Positions 16,584 through 24,025 of a stretch of DNA of 28,305 nt are shown in pieces. Positions within the stretch are counted from its first letter, which is position 1. Each line of letters starts with the position of its first letter. The position numbers and the translations under genes were made by a program. The stretch is from ZLKRG08 sp046094385. GTDB taxonomy: Bacteria > Actinomycetota > Actinomycetes > Nanopelagicales > Nanopelagicaceae. The stretch covers positions 1 through 28,305 of the forward strand of contig JBJTHJ010000051.1 of the NCBI GenBank assembly GCA_046094385.1, written 5' to 3'. A model generated the notes under the pieces. The model did not search any database. It was not told the origin of the DNA and saw nothing but the letters and a program-made list of their open reading frames with translations.

Positions 16584-17618
16584 TTACTTCTTTAAGGAAG
16601 TTCCGGTTGAACGAAGGTCTTCACAAGCAAGAACCACACGTTTGGCCATACCTGCTTCAGCTGATTTGCCCCAAGCGCGTGGATCATAGGTCTTTTTATT
16701 TCCAACTTCGCCATCAATCTTCAAAACACCATCGTAGTTCTTCATCATGTGATCGACGACTGGACGTGTAAATGCATATTGGGTATCGGTATCGATATTC
16801 ATCTTCACCACGCCATAATCAAGCGCTTCACGAATCTCAGATAGAAGTGAGCCAGAGCCACCATGAAAGACCAGATCCATAGGTTTTGCACCAGCTGCCA
16901 TTCCTAATTCCTTAGCAACCGCTGCTTGCAAAGTCTGCAGAATCTTCGGTTGCAAAACCACATTGCCCGGCTTGTAAACACCGTGAACATTTCCAAAGGT
17001 CGCTGCCACCATATAGCGACCGCGTTCGCCTGAGCCAAGGGTCTTTATGGTGTGAAGCGCATCTTCTGGAGTTGAATAGAGCTTGGCATCATGTTTTGCC
17101 TCTACACCATCTTCTTCGCCACCGACTACGCCGATTTCAATCTCAAGGATGGTTTTTGCTGCAGTGCACTTATCAATTAGCTCATCTGCAATCTTCATGT
17201 TCTCATTCATATCTACAGCTGAGCCATCCCACATATGTGAATTAAATAGTGGCTGCTGGCCAGACTTAATTCGTTCGGCACCCACTGCAAGCAATGGACG
17301 CATAAAAGAATCTAGTTTCTCTACAGGACAATGATCCGTGTGAAGCGCAATATTGACGTTGTAATTCTTGGCCACTACCTGTGCAAACTCAGCTAGCGCG
17401 ACCGCACCATCTACCGCGCCCTTAACGGTTGAACCCGATGCATATTCAGCGCCACCCCATGAGAATTGGATGATTCCATCTGATTCGGCTTCGGCAAAAC
17501 CACGAAGCGCAGCGATCAAAGTCTGTGAAGATGAGACGTTAATGGCGGGGTATGCAAAAGCGCCTTTTTTGGCGCGATCCAACATCTCTGCATAAATTTC
17601 TGGGCTTGCAATTGGCAT
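16584..17618 (-). CDS. fbaA: Class II fructose-bisphosphate aldolase
   Basis: A zinc-dependent aldolase that interconverts fructose 1,6-bisphosphate with two triose phosphates in glycolysis and gluconeogenesis. 344 residues, FbaA subgroup. Motifs: ALHTDHCPVE (about 91-100, with the catalytic Asp and a zinc His), EIGVVGGEEDGVE, then FGNVHGVYKPGNV and VFHGGSGS (zinc and phosphate binding). ATG at 17616-17618 has a good AGGAG seven to eight bases upstream. It is the first gene of the run fbaA-purA-purD-purB-purC and separated from the upstream peptide gene by a strong terminator. The 95 bases between the two must therefore hold its own promoter, or be read through; I see no convincing -10/-35 there. 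Confidence 0.97.
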   Translation of the reverse strand: MPIASPEIYAEMLDRAKKGAFAYPAINVSSSQTLIAALRGFAEAESDGIIQFSWGGAEYASGSTVKGAVDGAVALAEFAQVVAKNYNVNIALHTDHCPVEKLDSFMRPLLAVGAERIKSGQQPLFNSHMWDGSAVDMNENMKIADELIDKCTAAKTILEIEIGVVGGEEDGVEAKHDAKLYSTPEDALHTIKTLGSGERGRYMVAATFGNVHGVYKPGNVVLQPKILQTLQAAVAKELGMAAGAKPMDLVFHGGSGSLLSEIREALDYGVVKMNIDTDTQYAFTRPVVDHMMKNYDGVLKIDGEVGNKKTYDPRAWGKSAEAGMAKRVVLACEDLRSTGTSLKK

Positions 17619-17713
17619 TTTCGCTCCTGGTTGAAGTGAAGAAACTTAGGTAAACCGAGGGCGCGCCTTTGAGCCAGGCTTACGGCTAATCCAACCATTT
17701 AGCGCGCTCAAAA

Positions 17714-17756
17714 GAAAATCGCCGCCCCCTAAAGTCATCAAAGAGCGGCGATTTTC
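17714..17756 (-). terminator. Strong intrinsic terminator after the 34-residue peptide gene
   Basis: GAAAATCGCCGC (17714-17725) and GCGGCGATTTTC (17745-17756) form a perfect 12-base stem with a 19-base loop. On the minus strand it is followed by a T-rich tract (CTTTTG). It lies 19 bases past the stop of the peptide gene and 95 bases before the fbaA start. It could also work on the plus strand, but less well. Confidence 0.8.
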
Positions 17757-17775
17757 AGCGCTTTACTGCCGCCGG

Positions 17776-17880
17776 CTAGCCAAGCGTCTTAAGCATCTTG
17801 GTAAGTAGCTGGACCAACGCTTGGATATTTGATGGGGTGTTAAGCAGCTTGATCAGTAATGCAAGTAGCGCTGCAATCAC
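17776..17880 (-). CDS. 34-residue hydrophobic/amphipathic peptide
   Basis: A short gene with no family I recognise. GTG (17878-17880) is preceded by a near-perfect Shine-Dalgarno AAAGGAG at 17886-17892 with five bases of spacing, and the frame ends in TAG. The peptide starts MIAALLALLIKLLN, continues with a TPSN turn, and ends QLLTKMLKTLG. It has 11 Leu in 34 residues, three Lys and no acidic residue. Both halves can form amphipathic helices, so it should bind or cross membranes. A plausible promoter lies upstream and a strong terminator directly downstream, so it looks like a free-standing transcript of about 190 bases. Alternatives are a membrane-active peptide or type I toxin-like gene, a small leaderless bacteriocin-like peptide, or a leader peptide for attenuation of the fbaA-purine operon. 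Confidence is for being translated, not for any function. Confidence 0.65.
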   Translation of the reverse strand: MIAALLALLIKLLNTPSNIQALVQLLTKMLKTLG

Positions 17881-17908
17881 GAATACTCCTTTCTTTATGG
17901 ACTCTGTA

Positions 17909-17936
17909 GTTCTACCATCCACCAATCATTCGCCAA
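17909..17936 (-). promoter_or_regulatory. Candidate promoter of the 34-residue peptide gene
   Basis: On the minus strand, TTGGCG (17931-17936) and TAGAAC (17909-17914) are 16 bases apart. The predicted start near 17902 gives a 5' leader of about 20 bases containing the Shine-Dalgarno. It overlaps the acs upstream region. Confidence 0.4.
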
Positions 17937-17965
17937 CTCTCCCTAAAATTCTTTGGCGAAAGTGA

Positions 17966-17994
17966 TTGCTGTGGATAGTGGCTACTAGTAACCT
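17966..17994 (+). promoter_or_regulatory. Candidate leaderless promoter of acs
   Basis: TTGCTG (17966-17971), 17 bases, then TAACCT (17989-17994) ending 8 bases before the acs ATG. No Shine-Dalgarno lies before the ATG. A leaderless mRNA is inferred. Confidence 0.4.
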
Positions 17995-18002
17995 CAACTC
18001 TC

Positions 18003-19955
18003 ATGTCACAGGACCAAGTTGAAAATCTGCTCAACGAAGATCGCACCTTTGCACCTACCCCTGAATTTGCGGCACAAGCCAATATCAAAGCCGACGAATA
18101 CCAATTGGCAGATGCAGATCGAATCGCCTTTTGGGAATCTAAGGCTGAGTATTTAAGGTGGGAAAAGCGTTGGCACACGGTTTTAGATTGGCAAGTTCCA
18201 TTTGCGAAGTGGTTTGTGGATGGAAAATTAAATGCTTCGGTCAACTGTCTGGATCGACATGTGGATGAAGGACGCGGTGATCGCGTCGCTTTCTATTTTG
18301 AAGGTGAACCTGGCGATACTCGCACAATTACATATGCAGAGCTATTAACAGAGGTTAAGAAGTGTGCCAATGCGCTGACCGAACTTGGGATCAAATCAGG
18401 TGATCGCGTAGCCATTTATATGCCGATGATTCCAGAGGCGGCAGTTGCCATGCTCGCTTGTGCGCGAGTAGGTGCAGCCCACTCTGTGGTCTTTGGCGGA
18501 TTTAGCGCTGAAGCTTTAATCTCAAGAATTCAGGATGCAGATGCCAGATTAGTAATTACCGCAGATGGTGGTTATCGAAAAGGTGCAGCTTTTGCATTGA
18601 AACCGGCGGTAGATGAAGCGCTTCGTGGCGAACATAATGTCCAAAAAGTATTGGTAGTAAAGCGCACCGGCCAAGAAGTTGGTTGGACTGATCGCGATAT
18701 TTGGTGGCATGAATTGGTGGATCGCCAAAGCACAGAACACGTGGCAGAGAGTTTCGATTCCGAACATCCGCTCTTTATTCTTTATACAAGTGGCACCACT
18801 GCAAAACCAAAGGGAATTTTCCATACTACCGGTGGCTATTTGACCCAAGCTTCCTATACCCATCGCGCAGTCTTCGATTTAAAACCCGAAAGTGATATCT
18901 ATTGGTGTACCGCCGATGTTGGTTGGATTACCGGCCATTCATATGTGGTTTATGGGCCTTTGATAAATGGCGCAACTCAGTTGATGTACGAAGGTACGCC
19001 AGATACTCCACATAAAGGTCGAATGTTTGAACTGATCCAGAAATATAAAGTCACAATTTTGTATACCGCGCCAACTTTGATTCGCACCTGGATGAAGTGG
19101 GGCGATGAGTTCCCCAATAAATTTGATTTAAAGTCACTGCGTCTGCTTGGTTCAGTTGGAGAACCAATTAATCCTGAAGCTTGGATGTGGTATCGCGAAG
19201 TGATCGGCGGAAATCGCTGTCCGATTGTGGACACTTGGTGGCAGACCGAAACCGGAGCCATCATGATCTCGCCGCTTCCAGGTATCACTGCGACCAAACC
19301 TGGCTCAGCGATGCGGCCACTTCCCGGTATTAGCGCAAAGGTAGTTGATGACACTGCACATGAAGTAGGTAAAGGTCACGGTGGTTATTTGATTTTGGAT
19401 AAACCTTGGCCATCGATGTTGCGTGGAGTTTGGGGTGAACCAAAACGCTATCAAGAAACATATTGGTCACGTTACGAAAATGTCTACTTTGCCGGAGATG
19501 GTGCAAAACTCGATCACGATGGCGCATATTGGCTATTAGGTCGCGTTGATGATGTTATGAATGTATCTGGACATCGAATCTCTACAACCGAAGTGGAATC
19601 GGCGCTGGTATCTCACGAAGAGGTGGCAGAAGCGGCGGTAGTTGGCGCAAACGATGCAATGACCGGACAAGCGATTGTGGCTTTTGTGATCTTGCGTGGC
19701 GGGATCGATCACACTAAAGGTGAAGCGCTCATCTCTGCTTTAAAAGCACATGTGGTCAAAGAGATAGGTGCCATCGCCAGGCCACGCCAAATCTTGGTGG
19801 TCAACGAATTACCAAAGACTCGTAGCGGCAAAATAATGCGCAGATTGCTCAGAGATGTCGCTGAAAATCGCCAAGTAGGAGATTCGACCACGCTGGCAGA
19901 TCCAAATGTCATGAACTTGATCAAAGATGGTTTAGCTAGCTCTACTGAAGATTAA
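18003..19955 (+). CDS. acs: Acetyl-CoA synthetase
   Basis: AMP-forming activation of acetate to acetyl-CoA, in the cytoplasm. 650 residues, the usual length. The N-terminal acetyl-CoA-synthetase domain is followed by the adenylate-forming motifs YTSGTTAKPKG (about 262-272), WWQTETGA (about 411-418), GRVDDVMNVSGHR and the C-terminal PKTRSGKIMRR (about 603-613). The last contains the catalytic lysine that protein acetylation often silences. It starts with ATG at 18003 behind a -10-like TAACCT. The 3' end overlaps the convergent tlpA-like gene by 14 bases. In Actinobacteria acs is often controlled by Crp/GlxR, which is encoded nearby, but I see no good Crp site in the acs promoter. Confidence 0.97.
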   Translation: MSQDQVENLLNEDRTFAPTPEFAAQANIKADEYQLADADRIAFWESKAEYLRWEKRWHTVLDWQVPFAKWFVDGKLNASVNCLDRHVDEGRGDRVAFYFEGEPGDTRTITYAELLTEVKKCANALTELGIKSGDRVAIYMPMIPEAAVAMLACARVGAAHSVVFGGFSAEALISRIQDADARLVITADGGYRKGAAFALKPAVDEALRGEHNVQKVLVVKRTGQEVGWTDRDIWWHELVDRQSTEHVAESFDSEHPLFILYTSGTTAKPKGIFHTTGGYLTQASYTHRAVFDLKPESDIYWCTADVGWITGHSYVVYGPLINGATQLMYEGTPDTPHKGRMFELIQKYKVTILYTAPTLIRTWMKWGDEFPNKFDLKSLRLLGSVGEPINPEAWMWYREVIGGNRCPIVDTWWQTETGAIMISPLPGITATKPGSAMRPLPGISAKVVDDTAHEVGKGHGGYLILDKPWPSMLRGVWGEPKRYQETYWSRYENVYFAGDGAKLDHDGAYWLLGRVDDVMNVSGHRISTTEVESALVSHEEVAEAAVVGANDAMTGQAIVAFVILRGGIDHTKGEALISALKAHVVKEIGAIARPRQILVVNELPKTRSGKIMRRLLRDVAENRQVGDSTTLADPNVMNLIKDGLASSTED

Positions 19956-20472
19956 AGTATTTCTTAGCTAAAGCTTCCAACTCTTGGTAATCCAGGAAAG
20001 CGCCGATCTTTTTATGGATGGTTTCTCCGTTGCTATCAATGAAGAGCGTGACTGGCACGCCCATGCCAAGTAAAGAACGAGTTCGGCCATCTGGATCATA
20101 AAGACTTGGCCAAACGATGCCATTTCCTTCAATAAAAGGTTTAACCAGATCTTTGTTTGACTCTTCCACATTCAAGCCAACGACTTGTACTTTATCCTTG
20201 TAATTATCGTGAAACTTTCGAAGTAACGGTAATTCATCTACACATGGAGCGCACCAGGTTCCCCAGACATTCAAGAGCATAGGTCCTCGAAGTGAGCCAA
20301 AGTTGGTAGAGCTTTCATCGCCAATGCAGAGTAATTCTGGACCACTTCCAACGCCACGATTTATTGAATTGCAATCCACAACTTTGCCATCATTGTATTT
20401 AGCAGGTTGGTTATTTGCACATCCACTTAAGAGCAGAGATGAAATTATCAGGCTAACGAAAATCTTCATCAC
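19942..20472 (-). CDS. TlpA/ResA-like thioredoxin-fold lipoprotein
   Basis: A 176-residue exported thiol-disulfide oxidoreductase on the outside of the membrane. The N-terminus has a lipoprotein signal ending in LLSGC (lipid-modified Cys18). The redox motif is WCAPC (Cys74 and Cys77) in NVWGTWCAPCVDELPLL, and the cis-proline loop is GVPVTLFID. It probably supports cytochrome maturation or secreted-protein thiols. The same gene precedes nth in M. tuberculosis (Rv3673c-Rv3674c). Its start (ATG 20470-20472, with a second ATG just after) overlaps the nth end by 20 bases. Two additional cysteines (34 and 49) lie between the lipobox and the thioredoxin domain and might form a structural disulfide. 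Confidence 0.9.
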   Translation of the reverse strand: MMKIFVSLIISSLLLSGCANNQPAKYNDGKVVDCNSINRGVGSGPELLCIGDESSTNFGSLRGPMLLNVWGTWCAPCVDELPLLRKFHDNYKDKVQVVGLNVEESNKDLVKPFIEGNGIVWPSLYDPDGRTRSLLGMGVPVTLFIDSNGETIHKKIGAFLDYQELEALAKKYFNLQ

Positions 20473-21133
20473 GCTTCACCAACTTCTTCGCCTTGATTGG
20501 GTCGATCTCTCCGATACCAAACGATGGACACAATTTTGCCAGTGGGCATGCGCCACATGCCGGTTTACGAGAGTGACAAATCCTTCGACCATGCCAAATC
20601 ATGCGCTGTGAAAGATTGGTCCACTCTTTTCTTGGAATAAGCGCACCAACTTCATGTTCTACCTTCACGGGATCCATTGACTTGGTCCAACCAAATCTTC
20701 GTGACAAACGCCCAAAGTGGGTATCGACAGTAATTCCCGGTATCTCAAAAGCGTGACCTAAGACTACGTTTGCGGTCTTTCGCCCCACACCTGGCAGCTT
20801 CACCAATTCATCTTGAATTGGAGGGACTTTGCCTTTGAACTGCGCATCCAAAACCATCGCTAAACCTTTGATGTGTTTTGCTTTTGATCTAAAGAAACCA
20901 GTTGATCTAATCAGAGCCTCTAACTCTTTGAGGTCGGCATTTGCGAAATCTCGGGCGGTTTTATATCTCTTAAAGAGTGCTGGCGTTACTTGATTCACCC
21001 GCTTATCGGTACATTGCGCGGAAAGTACTGTTGCTACCAAGAGTTGCAACGGGTTCTTAAAATCTAATTCGCAACGCACATTTGGATAAGTTTTAGTCAA
21101 AACCTTATAGATCGCTTTTGCGTCGCTAGACAT
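20453..21133 (-). CDS. nth: Endonuclease III
   Basis: A DNA glycosylase/AP-lyase that removes oxidised pyrimidines in base excision repair. 226 residues. The helix-hairpin-helix LPGVGRKTANV holds the catalytic Lys119, and Asp137 in VDTHFGR completes the active site. Four cysteines C186-x6-C193-x2-C196-x5-C202 bind the 4Fe-4S cluster. The ATG at 21131-21133 has no Shine-Dalgarno; TACTTT lies six bases upstream. It is divergent from crp (57 bases between the start codons), the same arrangement of neighbours as in other Actinobacteria. Confidence 0.97.
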   Translation of the reverse strand: MSSDAKAIYKVLTKTYPNVRCELDFKNPLQLLVATVLSAQCTDKRVNQVTPALFKRYKTARDFANADLKELEALIRSTGFFRSKAKHIKGLAMVLDAQFKGKVPPIQDELVKLPGVGRKTANVVLGHAFEIPGITVDTHFGRLSRRFGWTKSMDPVKVEHEVGALIPRKEWTNLSQRMIWHGRRICHSRKPACGACPLAKLCPSFGIGEIDPIKAKKLVKRDEDFR

Positions 21134-21139
21134 ATGCGT

Positions 21140-21145
21140 AAAGTA
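21140..21145 (-). promoter_or_regulatory. -10-like element of nth
   Basis: TACTTT on the minus strand ends six bases before the nth ATG. No good -35 is visible. A leaderless start is inferred. Confidence 0.4.
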
Positions 21146-21177
21146 TCGCCGAATTTCACCTAAAGCACCCGACCAGT

Positions 21178-21183
21178 TAAGAT
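21178..21183 (+). promoter_or_regulatory. -10-like element of crp
   Basis: TAAGAT ends seven bases before the ATG at 21191, and there is no Shine-Dalgarno. It is identical to the -10 of the tRNA promoter at 2694-2699. A leaderless mRNA is inferred. Confidence 0.5.
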
Positions 21184-21190
21184 TTGGAAC

Positions 21191-21874
21191 ATGAGCATGG
21201 AAGATGATGTAGTTCGTAAAGCGCCCCTATTCGCCGCGCTTGATGATGCTGCAGCAGCCTCACTTCGTAGCGCGATGTCACCTGTGAAAATCAACCGCGG
21301 TGGCGTGCTCTTCGCAGAAGGCGATGCCGGCGATCAGGTTTATGTCGTGGTCGAAGGAAAATTAAAACTTGGCACCTCATCTGGTGATGGTCGCGAAAAT
21401 CTGCTCTCGATTCTAGGGCCAGGCGAAATGTTCGGTGAGCTTTCATTATTTGATCCAGGACCGCGCACCTCGACTGCAACTGCAGTCACTGATGCCAAAT
21501 TACTTTCACTTGGCCATGACAAATTGATTCCATGGTTAAAACAGAATCCCGATGTGGCTCTGCAATTACTAGGACGTTTGGCGCAACGTTTACGTCGCAC
21601 CAACGAAGCAGTTGGAGATTTGGTCTTTTCAGATGTTCCTGGTCGCGTTGCGAAAGCTCTGCTTGACCTCGGAGAGCGTTTTGGCAAGAAGACCGAAGAA
21701 GGTTTATACGTACATCATGATCTAACTCAAGAAGAGTTGGCCCAATTAGTTGGCGCTTCTCGCGAAACTGTCAATAAAGCTCTGGCTGATTTTGCTGGTC
21801 GCGGTTGGCTAAAACTCGATGGTCGCGCAGTCTTGATAACTGATCTGGATCGATTAACTAAACGCTCAAAATAA
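21191..21874 (+). CDS. crp: Crp/Fnr-family cAMP-responsive regulator
   Basis: A global transcription factor, orthologous by sequence and neighbourhood to M. tuberculosis Rv3676 and Streptomyces Crp. 227 residues. The N-terminal cyclic-nucleotide domain contains the phosphate-binding cassette FGELSLFDPGPRTSTATAV (about 82-100). A dimerisation helix and the C-terminal helix-turn-helix ELAQLVGASRETVNKALADF follow (about 180-199). The start at 21191 is favoured by the upstream TAAGAT; a second ATG at 21197 (MEDDVV) is also possible. It faces nth and ends 15 bases before the convergent ridA-like gene. It likely controls carbon genes, possibly including acs. Confidence 0.96.
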   Translation: MSMEDDVVRKAPLFAALDDAAAASLRSAMSPVKINRGGVLFAEGDAGDQVYVVVEGKLKLGTSSGDGRENLLSILGPGEMFGELSLFDPGPRTSTATAVTDAKLLSLGHDKLIPWLKQNPDVALQLLGRLAQRLRRTNEAVGDLVFSDVPGRVAKALLDLGERFGKKTEEGLYVHHDLTQEELAQLVGASRETVNKALADFAGRGWLKLDGRAVLITDLDRLTKRSK

Positions 21875-21889
21875 CGACTGCGGGATTTG

Positions 21890-22351
21890 TTACTCTTTAA
21901 TCTCGACTGTGAGTTCAACTTCTACTGGTGAATTAAGTGGTAGTTCAGCTACTCCCAACGCACTCCTAGCTGCGATGCCGTGATCTCCGAAAATATGCAT
22001 GAAAAGTTCGGAAGCGCCATTAGCCACAGCTGGATGAGAATTAAATCCCGCTGCACCATTTACATAACAGACCACGCGAACTACTTTGACGATGGAATCT
22101 ACAGGAGCTACCAATTCAACGGCTGCAAGTGCATTAAGCGCACATAGCTCGGCCATTTCCTTTGCCTCTTCTAGAGTCAAATCAGCACCGACTTTTCCAG
22201 TCTTAGGTAGCTCACCATTTAAAAAGGGGAGTTGTCCAGCAGTGAAAACCAAATTTCCAGTCTTAACCGCAGGCACATAAGCTGCAAGTGGTTTTGCAGC
22301 CACCGGAAGAGTTAAATTTTTCTCAGCAAGTTTGCTACGAACATCGGTCAT
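21890..22351 (-). CDS. RidA (YjgF/UK114)-family protein
   Basis: A 153-residue member of the Rid superfamily; RidA members hydrolyse reactive enamine/imine intermediates of amino-acid metabolism. Motifs include AVKTGNLVFTAGQLP (about 28-42), ALNALAAVE, VVRVVCYVNGAAGF and the signature ARSALGVAELPLNSPVEVEL, which contains the key arginine. It corresponds in order to the Rv3678c gene next to crp in M. tuberculosis. The start ATG overlaps the stop of the DUF4177 gene as ATGA. Confidence 0.9.
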   Translation of the reverse strand: MTDVRSKLAEKNLTLPVAAKPLAAYVPAVKTGNLVFTAGQLPFLNGELPKTGKVGADLTLEEAKEMAELCALNALAAVELVAPVDSIVKVVRVVCYVNGAAGFNSHPAVANGASELFMHIFGDHGIAARSALGVAELPLNSPVEVELTVEIKE

Positions 22352-22515
22352 TTAATTTCTCTCTTCATATAAGCCACAAGTGAATCTCCACCACCCGGTG
22401 CTGGTACTACTTGTACTAGCTCCCAGCCTTCGGAACCCCAAGTATCAAGAATCTGCTTGGTGGCATGGGTTAGTAGTGGCACGGTTACATACTCGAATTT
22501 CTTATTTTCACTCAT
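22348..22515 (-). CDS. DUF4177-like small protein
   Basis: A 55-residue protein starting MSENKKFEYVTVPLLTHATK, then LDTWGSEGWELVQVVP and AYMKREIK. The GWELVQV core is the typical DUF4177 pattern; the actinobacterial relative is Rv3678A beside the RidA gene. ATG (22513-22515) overlaps the yqeY-like stop, and its own stop overlaps the ridA start, both as ATGA. It is therefore translationally coupled in the middle of a three-gene set. The function is unknown. Confidence 0.88.
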   Translation of the reverse strand: MSENKKFEYVTVPLLTHATKQILDTWGSEGWELVQVVPAPGGGDSLVAYMKREIK

Positions 22516-22967
22516 TTATTTAACGCCGCCTTTACAAGTGTTGATACCAATGCGCCATCTGCCTTGCCGGCAACCTTTGCCTTTAGCGCTCCCATAACTT
22601 TGCCCATATCTGATGGCCCACTTGCGCCAACTGCAGCGATGGTCTCAGCGATTAAATTATTTATCTCAGTTTCTGATAACTGTTCCGGCAGGTAGCTTGC
22701 AATTACTTCGCCTTCAGCACGCTCTGCAGCTGCTCTATCAGCGCGCCCACCTTGTTCGAAAGCCTCTGCCGCTTCACGGCGCTTCTTTGCTTCGCGAGTT
22801 AACACCGTGATCACTTCGGCATCCGATAACTCTTTCTTCTCTTTGCCGGCAACTTCTTCATTAGTGATCGCTGCCAACACCATTCGGATGGTTTCGGCAA
22901 CAACGGTATTTCGAGACTTAATGGCCTCGTTTAAATCGCTCTGTAATTTTGATTTCAACTCGCTCAC
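22512..22967 (-). CDS. GatB/YqeY-domain protein
   Basis: A 151-residue helical protein of the YqeY family, whose domain equals the tRNA-binding tail of GatB. A role in tRNA-dependent amidation is suspected but unproven. Typical stretches are LNEAIKSRNTVVAETIRMVL (about 12-31), the REAKKRREAAEAFEQGGR helix, EGEVIASYLPEQLSETEI and SDMGKVMGALK. The start is GTG (22965-22967), overlapping the asd stop as GTGA. It is followed by the DUF4177 gene with an ATGA overlap. Confidence 0.93.
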   Translation of the reverse strand: MSELKSKLQSDLNEAIKSRNTVVAETIRMVLAAITNEEVAGKEKKELSDAEVITVLTREAKKRREAAEAFEQGGRADRAAAERAEGEVIASYLPEQLSETEINNLIAETIAAVGASGPSDMGKVMGALKAKVAGKADGALVSTLVKAALNK

Positions 22968-24025
22968 TTTGTGAACTCCTTAGCTACCAATTCGGCAATT
23001 TGCGCGGTATTTAGAGCTGCGCCTTTGCGTAGGTTATCGCCACAAAGGAAGAGATCGATTGAAAATGGATCATCCAATGATTGGCGAACCCGGCCAACCC
23101 AAGTTGGATCAGTACCCACTACATCTGCCGGCGTTGGGAACTCCTTCTTCTCTGGGTTATCCAGAAGTTCGACCCCAGCAGCTTTCTTCAAAACAGCTTG
23201 TGCTGCTTTACGTGTGACTTTCTTCTTAAATGTGGCATGCACAGTTAAGGAGTGGGTTGTTAGAACCGGTACGCGTACACAAGTTGCGGAAACTTTGAGC
23301 TTTGGCATTCCAAGAATCTTGCGAGATTCGTTGCGGACCTTTAGCTCTTCTGAGGAGTAACCATCTTCCTTTAAAGAACCAGCCCAAGGAACCACATTCA
23401 TGGCAAGTGGGGCTGGAAATGGTCCTAAATCTGTGATCGCTTTTCGTACATCACCTGCGATAGATCCCAACTCTTTACCTGCAACTTCTTTGATCTGTGC
23501 ATGTAGCGCATCGATACCGGGTTGTCCGGCACCAGATGCTGCTTGGTAGGAAGAGACCACTAGCTCTTTCAATCCAAATTTCTTATTTAGCGCACCCATT
23601 GCCACAATCATCGACAAGGTTGTGCAATTTGGATTGGAGATGATTCCGACTGGTCGCTTCTTGGCATCCTGCGGATTAACTTCCGGTACCACCAATGGAA
23701 CTTTCTTATCCATTCTAAATGCACCTGAATTGTCTACAACTACCGCACCACGTGCTGCAGCAATTGGCGCCCACTCTGCCGAGATCTCATCTGGCACATC
23801 AAACATTGCAATATCTATCCCATCGAATGCTTCTGGTGAAAGCGCTACCACAGTTAGCTCTTTGCCACGGCAGCTCAATTTCTTACCGGCTGAGCGCGCC
23901 GATGCAATTAATCTGATTTCACCATAAACATTTTTACGCTTTGAAAGAATGTCGAGCATCACGGTTCCGACTGCGCCGGTTGCGCCAACTACTGCAAGCG
24001 AAGGTAATTTCTTCTTTTTACTCAT
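22964..24025 (-). CDS. asd: Aspartate-semialdehyde dehydrogenase
   Basis: NADPH-dependent reduction of aspartyl phosphate to aspartate semialdehyde, the branch point to lysine/diaminopimelate, threonine and methionine. 353 residues. The nucleotide-binding loop is GATGAVG (14-20), the nucleophile is Cys134 in SNPNCTTLSM, and a conserved SSYQAASGAGQPG stretch follows. It starts with ATG overlapping the lysC stop (ATGA), the classical actinobacterial lysC-asd operon. The downstream yqeY-like gene is coupled as well. Confidence 0.97.
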   Translation of the reverse strand: MSKKKKLPSLAVVGATGAVGTVMLDILSKRKNVYGEIRLIASARSAGKKLSCRGKELTVVALSPEAFDGIDIAMFDVPDEISAEWAPIAAARGAVVVDNSGAFRMDKKVPLVVPEVNPQDAKKRPVGIISNPNCTTLSMIVAMGALNKKFGLKELVVSSYQAASGAGQPGIDALHAQIKEVAGKELGSIAGDVRKAITDLGPFPAPLAMNVVPWAGSLKEDGYSSEELKVRNESRKILGMPKLKVSATCVRVPVLTTHSLTVHATFKKKVTRKAAQAVLKKAAGVELLDNPEKKEFPTPADVVGTDPTWVGRVRQSLDDPFSIDLFLCGDNLRKGAALNTAQIAELVAKEFTK

